This document shows positions 22,180 to 34,260 of a stretch of 64,000 bases of DNA, one piece after another; position 1 is the first letter of the stretch, and every line of letters starts with the position of its first letter. The notes under the pieces were generated by a model. The model worked only from the letters and a program-made list of their open reading frames with translations, searched no databases and had not been told where the DNA came from. Origin of the DNA: Linnemannia hyalina. Lineage: Eukaryota; Mortierellomycota; Mortierellomycetes; Mortierellales; Mortierellaceae. The position numbers and the translations under genes are program-made. The stretch covers positions 434,001-498,000 of the forward strand of contig JAHRHY010000025.1 in assembly GCA_019671135.1 (NCBI GenBank), given 5' to 3'.

Positions 22180-24419
22180 TCAAAGAGGAACAACCACATC
22201 AGCGACTTTGTTCTTGGCAGCCTCAGCTTCCTCCTGGATACGTCTTGAGGGCTTCTGGGGAACAGTCTCCATAGTCCCGCGCTTGGGTGCAGGAGGCAAA
22301 AAATTTGCCTGGGGGCGGTAGGCCGTATCCTTGAGTAATTGCTTCATTTGCATCGACTTGGGCATCCAATTGAACACGACTTGTCTCAGTGCTCGTTCCG
22401 AGAAAGTCTATTTTGGTAGTGGTAGTAGCGAAAACGAAGCAGGTTCGTTAGCATCTTTTGTTGTATTGTACACAGAGAACAGAGAGCAGAGAAGTCAACT
22501 AGGATGGGTTCAAACTTACGTGTCCGTAGATCAGCTTTGCGGCAACGTACGACTGGGGGTACTGGTCCTTGATGGCCTCGAAGCGCTCCTCTTTGTATTC
22601 ACAGAGTGCCTTTTTGATGTTCTCGAAGCATGTGGGCTTGATGTCGTACAGGTGGTTGGCGAGGAGGACGGCGTCCTGCATAGCGTTCACTGCTCCTGCT
22701 CCGCTGCTTGGAAGTAGCTAGAAGTGGTTTAAATAGGGTGAAAATAATTGGTTGTTAGAAGGGTGAGCACAACCTGTTTGGATCATTTTCGTTCATCCTC
22801 GCATCCTTATTCTTTCTTACCTTGTGTGCAGCTACATATACAAAACAGGAAAAGGAGTGAAGGGAACAGCGCATTAGTTGAAATGGAGGACGTGAAGCAA
22901 TTGAGCAATCAACTAACAAAGAGCAACCGAAAATAAAGACACATACCGTCGCCGATCAAGACCGTCCGTCCATGGTTCCACGTCTCAAACAGCATGTCCT
23001 CAAAGTAGACCTTGGACACGCGCTCAATGGGCGTGACATCAAAAAGATCCCCCATGGTGCCGTAAGGTGTCTTGAAATGACGGATCGAGTCCAGCATCTT
23101 TTGGTTCTGTTGAGGGACCCAGTCCGAGGACTTGAACTGTTCGTCGGCGATCTCGGCTATTCCGATCTGGATGATGACGGACCAGCAGATCTTGTTCCCG
23201 GGGACGAAGAACGTAACCCACTATCGAGAAGTAGAGGTGTGCGATGGTAAGAAAATGGAGGATGTTAGGTCAATGGCGACGTACAACAAACATACTCTTC
23301 AGCGGGGTCGTGTGAGCTTACAGTATAGGGCGTCTTCTTGTCGCCGATGATGTAGAAACTCTCCGAGTCCTCGTCCAACGCTCCCGGGTACTTGACAGGA
23401 TCCAGTTCGTCTGTGGTGCCAACAAGGGAAATATACCCTCTACTCATAGCCTTGGTGTCCGCCTTGGACAGAAGCCCCTGCTTGTCCAGTGTCTTGTGCA
23501 AGTGTTGTCTAACGGCGCTGTGTGCTCCATCTGCGCCAACAAGGATATCGCCGTGAACGGTAGAATTGTCGCTGAATCGGAGCATAACACCTTCGTGGTT
23601 CTGTTGAAACGAGAAGACCTTCTTGGACAGGTGGATCTTGTGTGGAGGGATGAGTTTGTACAACATGTTGTACAAGTCTGGACGAGCCATCAAGATACGA
23701 TCGTACCCCACTCTATTTTGTGCGCAAGGGTAAGTGGCATTGTAAATAATTTGGGGTTTCTTTTCTATTTCTTTTTTTGACTCTTTTAAAGCCCACGACT
23801 TACGTCTCGGTTGTGAGGGTACTGGTCTTGCCAATAATTTTGAGGTCACCAGTAAAAAAGGTGTTCCTGAGCGCTGGCTTGGAGAAGGACATGAGATCGT
23901 CGTACAGCCCCAATTGCTCGAATGCAGGAAGGATATTCGGAGACTATGAGAAAAAACACAGAGAAATTGCCGTTAGCGTACTAGACATACACTATGCCGA
24001 GTTGAGTACTAAAAAAAGGGGCACCGTGCTTTTTACCAGACAAATGATAGACCCTGCAAATGGTTCATGGATTGGAAGAAAAGAGGGAGGAAGGAGGAGG
24101 GAGGAGAGGAAAAGGAGACTACATGAGGTTATCAAACTAAAGCGCCTTCTGCCTTTGCGTGTCAATATTCGCTTACTGTCGACTTCATTATAACCACTCC
24201 ACGCTATGTACCCAGGGGTCGTATCTCAGATGCCCGTTCAAAAATCTCATAAGGAATCCCTGCCCTCTCAAGAAAGATGCCGAGAAACAGGCCTCCCAGA
24301 CCTGCACCAGCAATTAGAACGCGGGGAGGGTCATTTGTCACCAGTGGGGGGAGGTCACTGCCCTTGAAGCCGACTGAAGGGAGGGAATTGTGAGACTTGT
24401 TGGCTGTTGGAGAGTTCAT
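22180..24419 (-). CDS. FAD-dependent monooxygenase, array copy A
   Basis: Class A-type flavin monooxygenase (FAD_binding_3 fold, salicylate-hydroxylase-like), expected to hydroxylate a small organic substrate using NAD(P)H and O2. Exons 24419-24212, 24053-24037, 23943-23804, 23712-23322, 23220-22947, 22831-22821, 22717-22520 and 22407-22180 give 488 residues. The FAD dinucleotide motif is LIAGAGLGGLFLG, with the ribose-binding acid in YEIFER. GDILVGADGAHSAVRQH is the DG motif, and VLIGD...AHKLLPSSGAG is the C-terminal FAD-ribityl GD motif. Two exons are tiny: 17 bp (GSIICL region) and 11 bp (AAHK region). The conserved tail YRPQANFLPPAPKRGTM is shared with copies B-D. Copies A and B are sisters by intron content. 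No transmembrane anchor is evident. The substrate cannot be read from sequence. Confidence 0.88.
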
Positions 24420-25626
24420 TCTAGATACGAAAACAGGGTATAGGAAAGGAAGGTGAGGGAGCGAGAAGAATGAAGGGAGAGACGAATGAGTGAGGAGGTA
24501 AAAGCGAATGAATGAGAGAAGAGAGGAAAGAAAAAAGTGAATGGAGATGAGGGCGCAAGAGGAATCAGAGAAAAATCGAGGCTCTCTTTCCTCTCTCTCC
24601 TTCCTTCCTCCTTCTTCATTTCTTCTTCTCTGTCCTCATCTTCCTAACAAGGTTCCACCAACGGCAGTGCAATATTGTAAACAGTTTGTCTTGGTCAGGA
24701 GCCCTCAGTGGAGTGACAATGGCAGAGAGTGAGCAAAAAGACCAACAACGATTGTACTGCATGTTCCAAGTCCAGAAGGATGTGGAAGATTGAGAGTCCA
24801 GTTGGGCGCAAGGGATGGGTGGTAGTCGATGCGTTCCTTGATAGGACTCAACGAGCATAGAACGTCTCAGTAGTACTTGATGCCTCCACATGCGAGAATT
24901 CAGCCGAAAATGGACAGCTAACAACGTGTCATCAACTCTCTCCCCTCTTGTTTTGTTCTTCCCCTTCAAACATTAAACTGAAAAAGGCCAGACTCGGCTT
25001 TGTGATCCGACAACGAGTAAGTCAGCCAGCCAACGGCCTTCTCCCGATGTGAGAGCCCATGAGAAAAAAAAATTTATGGGCGCAAGAGAGCGTGTGAGCA
25101 CAATGGGGAAGGGTTGCTTCCTCTTTACTTTCCTGTAGGGTTGACTAATACACCTGCCTATGTCGTTGTACCTTTAGTCCATAGATTTGGTTCACACAAG
25201 GGTGTGGGGGGCAGACGAGGCTAATATGAATCTGTAAAAACGAGTGGCCGTTGACAAATCGGGAGATGAAACAATTAAACGCTTTTTTATCTACGCTGGT
25301 GACGATAGCAAGATTATTCTTTCATTGTTCCTGGAGACCAGGTACCTTTCGAACCCGAGCGAGCAAAAACACACGACAGAAAAGATGTAGAGCAGTAACC
25401 CGCTACCGCACATACACCCCATCAGACTGATGGATGAATACAAGACAGTTAAGCGTTGAATGATGAGTATGAGACCATTAAGCAATGATCGATCGATCGT
25501 TCCTGAAGTAATGGAACATTTCTGGACCGATCGCTTCCGTTTTTCTCCCAGTGGTTCACACTAAGAAAAATTTCAATTAGACTTTATTATGTTGTTTGTT
25601 TACTCGTTCAACGGGCCTTGAGCCAT
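24420..25626. other. Spacer between monooxygenase copies A and B
   Basis: The first 200 bases on the left are the leader/promoter of copy A, with CT-rich tracts on the plus strand around 24590-24640. The rest contains no supported gene. Confidence 0.4.
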
Positions 25627-27806
25627 TCAAAGGGTGGAAGCGACGGCCTTTTTCTTTCCTTCTTGAGTGCGCTTCGACGGCTGTTGTGGAATCGTATCCA
25701 TGGTTCCGCGCTTGGGCGCCTGGGGTAAGAAGTTGGCCTGAGGGCGGTAGGCAGTATCCTTGAGGAGCTGCTTCATCTGCAATGACTTGGGGAGCCAGTT
25801 GAACACGACGTGTCTAAGGATCCGTTCCCACAATGTCTATTTTACCAACAAAAAAAAATTGAGCGGTATCCATATGCGACACCGTGTCAGGTAACTACTT
25901 CATTTTTCCCCTACTGCCACAACGAAGAGCATATAATCATGGTCAACTTACGTGTCCGTAGATGAGCTTGGCGGCTATGTGCGACTGTGGGTACTGGTCC
26001 ACGATGGATTTGAACCGCTCGTCCTTGTAATCGCTCAATGCGGCCTTGATGTTGCCGAAAGTTGTGGGTTTGATGTCGTACAGGTGGTTGGCAAGGAGGA
26101 CTGCGTCTTGCATGGCGTTGACTGCACCGGATCCACTACTTGGGAGGATCTAAGATGAATGAAAAATAGACGAAATGGTTATTAGAATGAGGTAAATAGA
26201 GAATGTGCGCGATATTTCGATGCAACAAAGGTATTACCTTGTGAGCGGCTTGAGGAAGTAAACCAAGGAGGAAGATAAAAGGTGAGTTAGTTGAAAACAT
26301 AAAACATTGACGATGTACACAAGTATCATACGTGGGGTATTTCAGGGAGGCAAACAAATCCGCACGTACCATCGCCAATCAAGACCGTTCGTCCATGATG
26401 CCAGGTGTGAAACAGCTGGTCTTCAAAGTACACCTTGGACACACGCTCAATGGGTGTGACATCAAAAAGATCGCCAATGGTTCCATAAGGCGTCTTGAAG
26501 TGACGAATAGAGTCCATCATCTGCTTGTTCTGCTCTTGAGGTACCCAGTCGGACGACTTGACCTGTTCATCGGCAGTCGCGTCAATCCCGAGTTGAACAA
26601 TCACGGACCAACAGATCTTGTTGCCAGGCACGGCGAATGTAACCCACTATCAAGAGAAGCATGCGGTGGTAAGGGGCGTATATGGTTAGAAAAATGACGA
26701 GACATGAATGTATTGTACCCTTCTTTGACGAGTGGTACATGTAACAGCTTACGGTGTAGGGCGTCTTCTTGTCTCCAATGATGTAATGACTCTCAGAATC
26801 CTCCTCCAAGATGCCAGGATATTTTACAGGATCCAACGCATTGGTTGTTCCCACAAGCGAAACGTAACCTCTATTCATTTCCTTAATGTCGTCCTTTGGC
26901 AACAACCCTTCCTTGAGCAATGTCTTGAAAAGATACTTGCGAACTGCACTATGAGCGCCATCTGCTCCAACAAGAATATCCCCACGAGCAGTCGTGTTGT
27001 CGTCAAAGCTCAACGTGACGCCGTCCTGGTCCTGGTCGAAAGAGACAATTTTTTTTGACAGGTGGATCTTGGTCGATGGGATCTTCTTGAACAGCATGTC
27101 GCTCAACTCTGGACGGGCGAACAAAATGCGATCGTACCCAACTCTAAATTGGATGGAAGGGGCGTTTGAGTTTAGGTTCATTTTTTTCTCGCACTTGCAT
27201 CTCCCAATTAACACAAAACAAACAACCAAAAACACAGACGCCAACTTTTACGACTTACGTCTCGGTTGTGAGGGTACTGGTCTTGCCAATAATTTTGAGG
27301 TCACCAGTAAAGAAGGTGTTCCTGAGAGCTGGCTTGGAGAACGACATCAGCTCCTCATGGAGCCCCAATTGCTCGAATGCCGGTAGAATGTTGGGGGACT
27401 ACGAAAGGTCAAAGTAAAGACAAGAAAGAAAAGGTCGCCGTTAGCATATAGCGAAGTCGTAGCAAGTCAATGTCGAGAAGGATGAAATAAGACAACTATT
27501 TCTTACCAAGCACATAATGGACCCTACGATGAGAACAGATAAGAAAAGGGGCAAGGAGTACGTAACGAATGACGTTAGAAACGTGCTTAGAGTTCTCATG
27601 GATGTAATCTGCTTGTGTGTACCAACCTCGCAACGCGACTTACCCAACGGTCTCATCTCAGTAGAACGTTCAAAGATCTCATAAGGGATGCCAGCTCTTT
27701 CCAGCAGGATACCAAGGAAAAGTCCTCCCAGACCGGCGCCAGCAATTAGAACGCGGGGAAGCTCGTCGCTCGTCCCAGTAATGGTTCCTTCAATGGTCGC
27801 GCTCAT
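25627..27806 (-). CDS. FAD-dependent monooxygenase, array copy B
   Basis: Second class A-type flavin monooxygenase of the array. Exons 27806-27644, 27523-27507, 27398-27259, 27143-26753, 26646-26370, 26248-26238, 26149-25952 and 25836-25627 join in frame to 468 residues, the shortest copy. The N-terminus before the FAD motif (LIAGAGLGGLFLGILLERAG) is about 15 residues shorter than in A, C and D. DG motif: GDILVGADGAHSAVR. GD motif: VLIGD followed by AAHK encoded by an 11-bp micro-exon, then ILPSSGSG. Exon 5 is 3 bp longer than in the other copies (one extra residue near WVPQEQNK). Exon 3 is nearly identical to that of copy A over about 95 bp. A shared upstream CNGTTAC element lies 234 bases before the ATG. 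Substrate unknown. Confidence 0.88.
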
Positions 27807-28408
27807 TTTTTTTTGGTGCTAAGGTAGTGGTTTGTCGAAAGAGTGATGATGTAGGTACGAATGGGGGAGGAAGGAAAGGGTTTGATGAATGGAATGAGAA
27901 AGATGAGGAGAAAGTGGAAAAGAGATGAAGGAAGGACGAGAGATGAATGAACAGCGAGATGAACCCGAGAAGAGACAACAGACCGAGATTCGCTCTCGTT
28001 CTTCTTCCCCGTCCCTTCTTTTCCCTCAGGTCTGACCAACGGTTACACAAGCGTATGAGTTGTTTTTGTTTGACACATGCATGAACTGCATGATGATGGG
28101 AGCCTTTTTTCCTTCTTTCCTACCCAAACAGCACAATCCTGTTTGTGGCGCACTTTTTCTTCGGCTTAGACTGAAAGAAGGCAGCAACAAAAAAAAAAAA
28201 AAGTTGCAATCAGGAATTCATGGCCATGGATGGATAGTCAAAATTCAGGTACGGACAAAGTCCTCTTGCACCATGCCAACAACCACTGTCACCCTTGCGT
28301 TCATATTATGTTTTTTCTCATCCATGACCAAAGCAAAGATTCTAGCATAGGCTGATTATTTATTTTTCTATGAAAAAGGGGACGCCACCAAGTTTCATAT
28401 TACTACGT
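27807..28408. other. Spacer between monooxygenase copies B and C
   Basis: About 600 bp, the shortest spacer in the array. Its left 250 bases are the leader/promoter of copy B; the right end is the 3' flank of copy C. An A12 tract lies near 28190. No gene seen. Confidence 0.5.
28031..28048 (-). promoter_or_regulatory. Shared upstream element of monooxygenase genes (copy B)
   Basis: TCTGAC followed by CGGTTAC (plus strand). Similar TCCGA(C)...CNGTTAC words occur upstream of copy C (30843-30857) and copy D (34526-34537), all 230-290 bases before the respective ATG. The core fits the MYB consensus CNGTTR. The match is suggestive only, and copy A lacks a clear version. Confidence 0.2.
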
Positions 28409-30565
28409 CTAGAGAGTAATGACTTCACCTGGAACGGCCTTACTCTTGTCAGCTTCCTCCGGCCGAGCACGTCGCGAAGGGTTCTGGGGGATAGTGTCCA
28501 TTGTCCCTCGCTTGGGTGCCTGTGGTAAGAAATTGGCTTGGGGACGGTAGGCGGTGTTTTTGTTGAGTTGCTTTTGTGTGACGGAGTTGGGTGTCCAGTT
28601 GAATACGATGTGTCGAAGGATTCGCTCCGAAAATGTCTGTTCAAGTCAACAACAATGAGAGGAGGAATGAACATGTGTAACATTGGGAATCGATGGCGAT
28701 CAACAGAGAGGACTTACATACAACCAAATCAACAAGGGGGTTTAACTTACATGGCCGTACATCAACCTGGCAGCCATGTATGATTGAGGATACTGGTCCT
28801 TGACAGCGTCGAATCGTTCTTCCTTGTAACCCTTCAACGCTTGCTTGACATTTTCGAAGCTGGTGGGGTAAATGTCGTATAAGTGGTTAGCAAGGATAAC
28901 AGCGTCCTGCATAGCGTTCACAGCACCGGCTCCACTGCTTGGGAGAAGCTTGTGAGCAGCTACAAAAAAAAAGAGAAAGACCAATGAACGCAGTGTCTCA
29001 GTTTAGATGTGCCATTAACAACGCCTCCGTCAAATGATAGTAAAGAGTAGCACATACCATCGCCGATCAAGACAGTCCTGCCATGGTGCCACGTCTCAAA
29101 CAACATATCCTCAAAGTAGACTTTAGAGACTCCTTCCATCGGGGTAACGTCAAACAAATCGCCCATTGTTCCATAGGTTGTCTTGAAGTGGCGGATAGAG
29201 TCCATCATGGCCTTGTTCTGCTGTGGAACCCAATCCGAGGACTTGAATTGGTCATCTGCGACCTCGGCAAGCCCCAATTGAACGACTACGTTCCAGCAGA
29301 TCTTGTTTCCAGGGACTGTGAATGTCACCCACTATCATAGCAAGAAAAAAAATGAATGGTTAGAGTGAACGATGGTCATGCATCAACTTTTCTTTTCCAC
29401 TTGAGACTAAAAATGCTTGACTTACGGTGTAAGGTGTCTTCTTGTCTCCAATGATAAGGTTACTCTCCGAATCCTCCTCTAACATACCCGGGTAATCCTT
29501 TGGGTCCAACTCAACAGTCGTCCCCACAAGAGAAATATACCCTTTATTCATCTGCTTGGTGTCACCCTTGGGCAACAGTCCCTGTTTGTCCAATGTCTTG
29601 TAGAGATGCTGACGGACAGAACTGTGGGCTCCATCGGCACCAACAAGGATATCTCCATGGATGGTCGTATTGTCGCTGAAGCGGACCATGACTCCCTCAT
29701 GGTTCTGTTGAAATGAGAGGACTTTCTTGGCCATGTGCATTTTGTCCTTTGGGATCTTATTAAAGAGCATGTCGTGGAGTTGTGGGCGGGCAAACAAGAT
29801 GCGTTCGTAGCCCATACTGTCAAGAAAGAAGGCTCGCACGAGCAAACACAAAAATACAAATACAGAATTAGCCAACGAACAGGTGAGTGCGCCCCCTCAA
29901 AGAAAGAACAACAAAACAAACAAACAGACAAACAAACAAACAAACAAAAACAAACAAACAAAACAACTATAACCCGAGAACTTACATCTCAGGGGACGTA
30001 GGGACCATCTTGCCTATAAGCTTCAGCTTATCCGTGAGCATGATTCCGCTACGCGACGGTTTGGAGAAGGCCATGAGTTCCTCATACAACCCCAACTGCT
30101 CAAAGGCGGGAAGAATGTTGGGTGACTATATGGCAAAATCAACAGAAGGAACTATTAGGTTCAATCGTCGCATATTTGTTCCTTTTAGGTGGCGACAGCG
30201 TTGATAGTTAAAGTTACCAGACTCATGATGGCACCTAGGAAATATATGCGAAAAAGATGAAAGTATTAGAATACACTTGCTCGTATGCCTGTCCGTCTGG
30301 TCTGTCTCAATGAACACCTTTCGTCCAATAGCTGCAGAGAGTGTATGTCCTTACCAAGAGGTCTGATTTCCGCAGACCGTTCAAAGATCTCGTAGGGAAT
30401 TTCTGCTCGCTCCAGGAGAAGACCAAGGAAAAGTCCTCCAAGACCGCCACCTGCAATGAGGACCCTGGGAGGTTTGTCGGTCACCAGTGGGGGCAGGTCG
30501 CTCCCTTTGAATCCTCCTGTGGGAACTGGTGGTCTGTTGGTCTTACTTTCGGCAGGGAGACTCAT
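28409..30565 (-). CDS. FAD-dependent monooxygenase, array copy C
   Basis: Third class A-type flavin monooxygenase. Exons 30565-30355, 30234-30218 (17 bp), 30125-29986, 29816-29426, 29331-29058, 28959-28751 and 28636-28409 give 489 residues. The start is placed at 30565 (MSLPAESK) because it aligns with the other copies; the frame is open further upstream through a repetitive Thr/Pro/Lys stretch. FAD motif LIAGGGLGGLFLGLLLERAE has Gly in place of the usual second-position Ala. DG motif: GDILVGADGAHSSVR. GD motif: VLIGD-AAHKLLPSSGAG, in one exon, so the intron found here in A and B is absent. Intron 3 (29817-29985) contains a CAAA-type simple repeat at about 29914-29964. Intron 4 and its borders are almost identical to those of copy D. 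Substrate unknown. Confidence 0.88.
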
Positions 30566-32023
30566 TCTCAAAGGATATGAAGTATTAGGCGCCTTAGGTG
30601 TCTTCGGTGTCTTAGGTGTATTAGGTGTATTAGATGAGTGAGAGTTAGGGTGCAACAGAAAAAAAGGTGATGGCGAGGGAAAGGTGAGGTGAGGGAATGG
30701 GAATGAGGAGTGAGAGAAAAGAAATGAGGTTGAGGATGAGTGCGCCAAGATGAGGAAGGAAGTTCGCTCTTTCCCACTTTCTTACCACTACTAACCCCTT
30801 GTCCCTTTATCTCCTTTCCATCTTTTTTTTTGCATGTCGCTCTCCGACCACCGTTACGGCGCATACATGCATGGTATTTATTTTCACTATGCTATTTTTT
30901 TTCGACCATGATTTTGGCTTACAGCAGGGGAGTACAGTACCACATAACAGTCCTTGTGCTGAGCAATAATTACGCATAAACCCGTGTCGAAACGTTTTTT
31001 CTGTGGGACGAGAACAGGAGAGATGGGTCTATTTATGCCTATTGGTGGGTATCACACTGTCAGCGGTAGCATTGAGGGTGTGTATGCCTTGTTCTATGCG
31101 CTTTTGAGTTGAGTTAAGGTGTTTTCTTAAAAACGATTATTTGTTTCTATCCTCCCTCAGTCAGTTGTGGTTAAACACGAACGATCAAAAATCAATCGAG
31201 GTGATGGCGCCTGTTTTTTTTCTTCGATCAGTTATGAGATCTGGGCACATGAAATGAAATAGAACTCCATGAAAAAAAAAAAAAAAAAAAAAAACTACTC
31301 ACACTCGCCAAATAGGTAGGATAGATGGAACGCCCAGCGGAGCGGCGTCGGGAGTGGGGAGGCCATTGCTATCCTTCCGATCTTCGTTCTCCAGCGAGCT
31401 GGACTTGAAATGACTGGAGGCTGTAGTGATACAAACGGATGGGCACTTCTCCTTTTCTGTTCTGTTTGTGCTTTCAGGACAAACAAAACAATCATGCATG
31501 CAAGCCTACATAGAGAAGACAAGATGACGAGAATGTTTTGTGGGCAAAATGCGGGTCCTATCGACATTTTTTTTTTTGTTTTTTTTTGTTTTATTGGGCT
31601 CTTAGACTAACTTTGAGTAGGCAACATCAACAGCGCTACCGATTGAGGAAGGGACCAGGGATATGAAGGCGCGACCAGGAAGAGACAGTGTATCATCGTC
31701 ATCTTTGAGAACGGTGTTGTCCTCTGCTCTGCGTTTTACCACATTGGCATCTCTCTTTGAAAGGAGCAGGGAATAAAACAATAAGGATCGCCCATGAACC
31801 TCTGGAACCACATCGCATTGACCGGTGCACCTGACGCGGTCAATCTCCCCCTAACGTACCAAATAGTTCTCTCCCTTGCCCTTGCAAAAATGAGATGCAT
31901 ATACATTTCTGCCTCAGACAAGGCTGGTGTGTGCACAAGTTAAAGAAGATGACGAAAAAAGGAGAATATTAGTTTGTTTATTAAGATATCAAAAAGAGCA
32001 CCATAGAACCCACATCCACGTCC
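30566..32023. other. Spacer between monooxygenase copies C and D
   Basis: About 1.5 kb. Short TTAGGTGTM-type repeats lie at 30590-30636 just upstream of copy C, a CNGTTAC word at 30851-30857, a 23-base poly-A at 31272-31294 and poly-T runs at 31570-31592. ORFs at 31295-31811 lack family motifs or splice logic and are not called. Confidence 0.4.
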
Positions 32024-34260
32024 CTACTCAACGGTGGTAGCGGCAACGGTGGGGGCGGCAGCGACTGTAGTGGTATCAGCGACGGTGGTAGGGACAGGGG
32101 AAGCAGCAGGAACAGCAGCAGGAACAGCGGCGGCCTTCTTCTTTGCCTCCGCCTTCTCCCTCTGGATACGCTTTGAAGGCTGTTGAGGGATGGTCGCCAT
32201 GGTTCCACGCTTGACCGCCTGCGCCAAAAAGTTGGCCTGGGGGCGATAAGCAGTGTTTTTGTTGAGCTGCTTTTGGGTGACGAAATTTGGCGTCCAGTTG
32301 AACACGATGTGTCGAAGAATCCTCTCCTTGAGCGTCTATTTTTGCAAAAAAAGAAACAGTTAGCAAACAGTTGGTGACACCCCTGCTCCCAAAAAAAAAC
32401 AACTCGATCGAAATGAAATAATGAAATAGAGGAATTGAAGCAAGGCAAAGAGTGTTACTTACATGACCGTACATCAACTTGGCGGCCATGTACGATTGGG
32501 GGTATTGTTCTTTGACATCCTTGAATCGGTCGGCCTTGTACCCATCCAGGGCCGTCTTGATGTTCTTGAAACTAGTGGGCTGGATGTCGTAGATGTGGTT
32601 GGCGAGGATGACGGCATCTTGCATTGCGTTCACGGCACCAGAACCACTACTTGGGAGGAGCTTGTGGGCAGCTAAGGTAAGGAGTGAAATAACGCAGGAA
32701 CAAAGGGTGGAAGTATGTTAGTTTTGGGATTACCATTAAAAGCGAGCAACGACGCGTTTGTCCAATGATAATAAGGAGTAGACGTACCATCTCCAATCAA
32801 GACGGTGCGACCATGGTTCCATGTCTCAAACAGCTTGTCCTCGAAATACACCTTGGAGACACTCTCGATTGGGGTAACGTCAAACAGATCGCCCATGGTG
32901 CCGTAGGGGGTCTTGAAATGGCGGATAGAATCCAACATGGCCTTGTTCTGTTGAGGAACCCAATCCGAGCAATCGAACTGCTCATCAGCAACCGCGGTAA
33001 CTCCCATCTGAACAACAACATTCCAGCAGATCTTGTTGCCAGGAATTGTGAATGTCACCCACTATCACAGCAAGAAAAAAAATGGATGGTTAGAGTGAAC
33101 GATGGTCATGCATCAACTTTTCTTTTCCACTTGAGACTAAAAATGCTTGACTTACGGTGTAAGGTGTCTTCTTGTTTCCAATGATAAGGTTACTCTCCGA
33201 ATCCTCCTCTAACATGCCAGGATATTGAGCAGGGTCTAAGGCAGTCGTGGTTCCGACCAGTGAAATATACCCCCTCCTCATCTCTTTCTTGTCCGATTTG
33301 GGGAGGATGCCTTGCTTTTCCAGGTTCTTGTACAGGTGCTGGCGGACTGCACTGTGGGTGCCATCTGCTCCAACGAGGATGTCACCATGAGCAGAGGTGC
33401 CGTCTTCGAAGGCAACGGTGATTCCATCCTTGCCCTCTTCAAAGGAGGCGACCTTTTTGGACATGCGGATCTTGTCGGAAGGGATCTTGCTGAACAAGAG
33501 GCTTGAGAGTTCAGGGCGGGCGAACAGGATGCGCTCATACCCCATACTGAACAGAGGGGAAAAAAAGAGAGTTCGAACACAAACACAGTTAACGTTAGCA
33601 CAAACAAAAATAGAGTGTCACTGATCGAAGGGAATTGCAAACCAAACGAAAGATTGCCAAGGACTAACATTTCTGGGGACGTGGGAACCATCTTGCCAAT
33701 AAGCTTCAGCTTGTCCGTGAGCATGATTCCACTGCGCGACGGCTTGGAGAAGGCCATGAGTTCCTCGTACAGGCCCAATTGCTCAAAGGCAGGAAGGATA
33801 TTTGGTGACTATTTTAGTCAAAGACGAGAGATACGACGAGGGACAATGTTAGCCTTGGTGGTCTAGGGTATTTTTCTAAGCCGATTGATGTCGACACATG
33901 AGACTTGTCATTACCAGACTCATAATGGCGCCTACAAGTCATGGTATTAAAAAAGGAGAGCGAAGGAGGGGCGTTAGTCTTGTGTGGTGTGGCGATCCAT
34001 GCATCATATATATTCCACTTTGTCAAGAGGACTAATATGCTTTTTTCCTTACCAAGGGGCTTAAGCTCTGCAGAGCGCTCAAAGATCTCATAGGGGATTT
34101 CTGCTTTCTCGAGGAGGATACCGAGAAATAGACCTCCAAGACCAGCACCAGCGATAAGGACACGAGGAGGTCTATCGGTCACCAGAGGAGGGAGGTCGCT
34201 GCTCTTTGAGGCGGTCGACGAGAGAGCGTTGTTTGTTTCGGCTACTATCGAATCGCTCAT
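32024..34260 (-). CDS. FAD-dependent monooxygenase, array copy D
   Basis: Fourth and rightmost class A-type flavin monooxygenase. Exons 34260-34053, 33931-33915 (17 bp, GAIMSL), 33808-33669, 33546-33156, 33061-32788, 32671-32463 and 32335-32024 give 516 residues. FAD motif: LIAGAGLGGLFLGILLEKAE (about residues 36-55) with YEIFER. DG motif: GDILVGADGTHSAVR (176-190). GD motif: VLIGD-AAHKLLPSSGSG (about 340-355), in a single exon as in copy C. The C-terminus is extended by an Ala/Val/Thr/Pro-rich tail of about 40 residues after the shared PQQPSKRIQ block, which explains the greater length. No lesions were seen. It is the most upstream gene of the head-to-tail array. Substrate unknown. Confidence 0.88.

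Noticed and set aside
22180..34260. A full secondary-metabolite cluster around the monooxygenases
   Set aside because: No synthase, terpene cyclase, P450 or pathway regulator lies within or next to the array; the ABCG gene to the left is 2.3 kb away and has no evident link.
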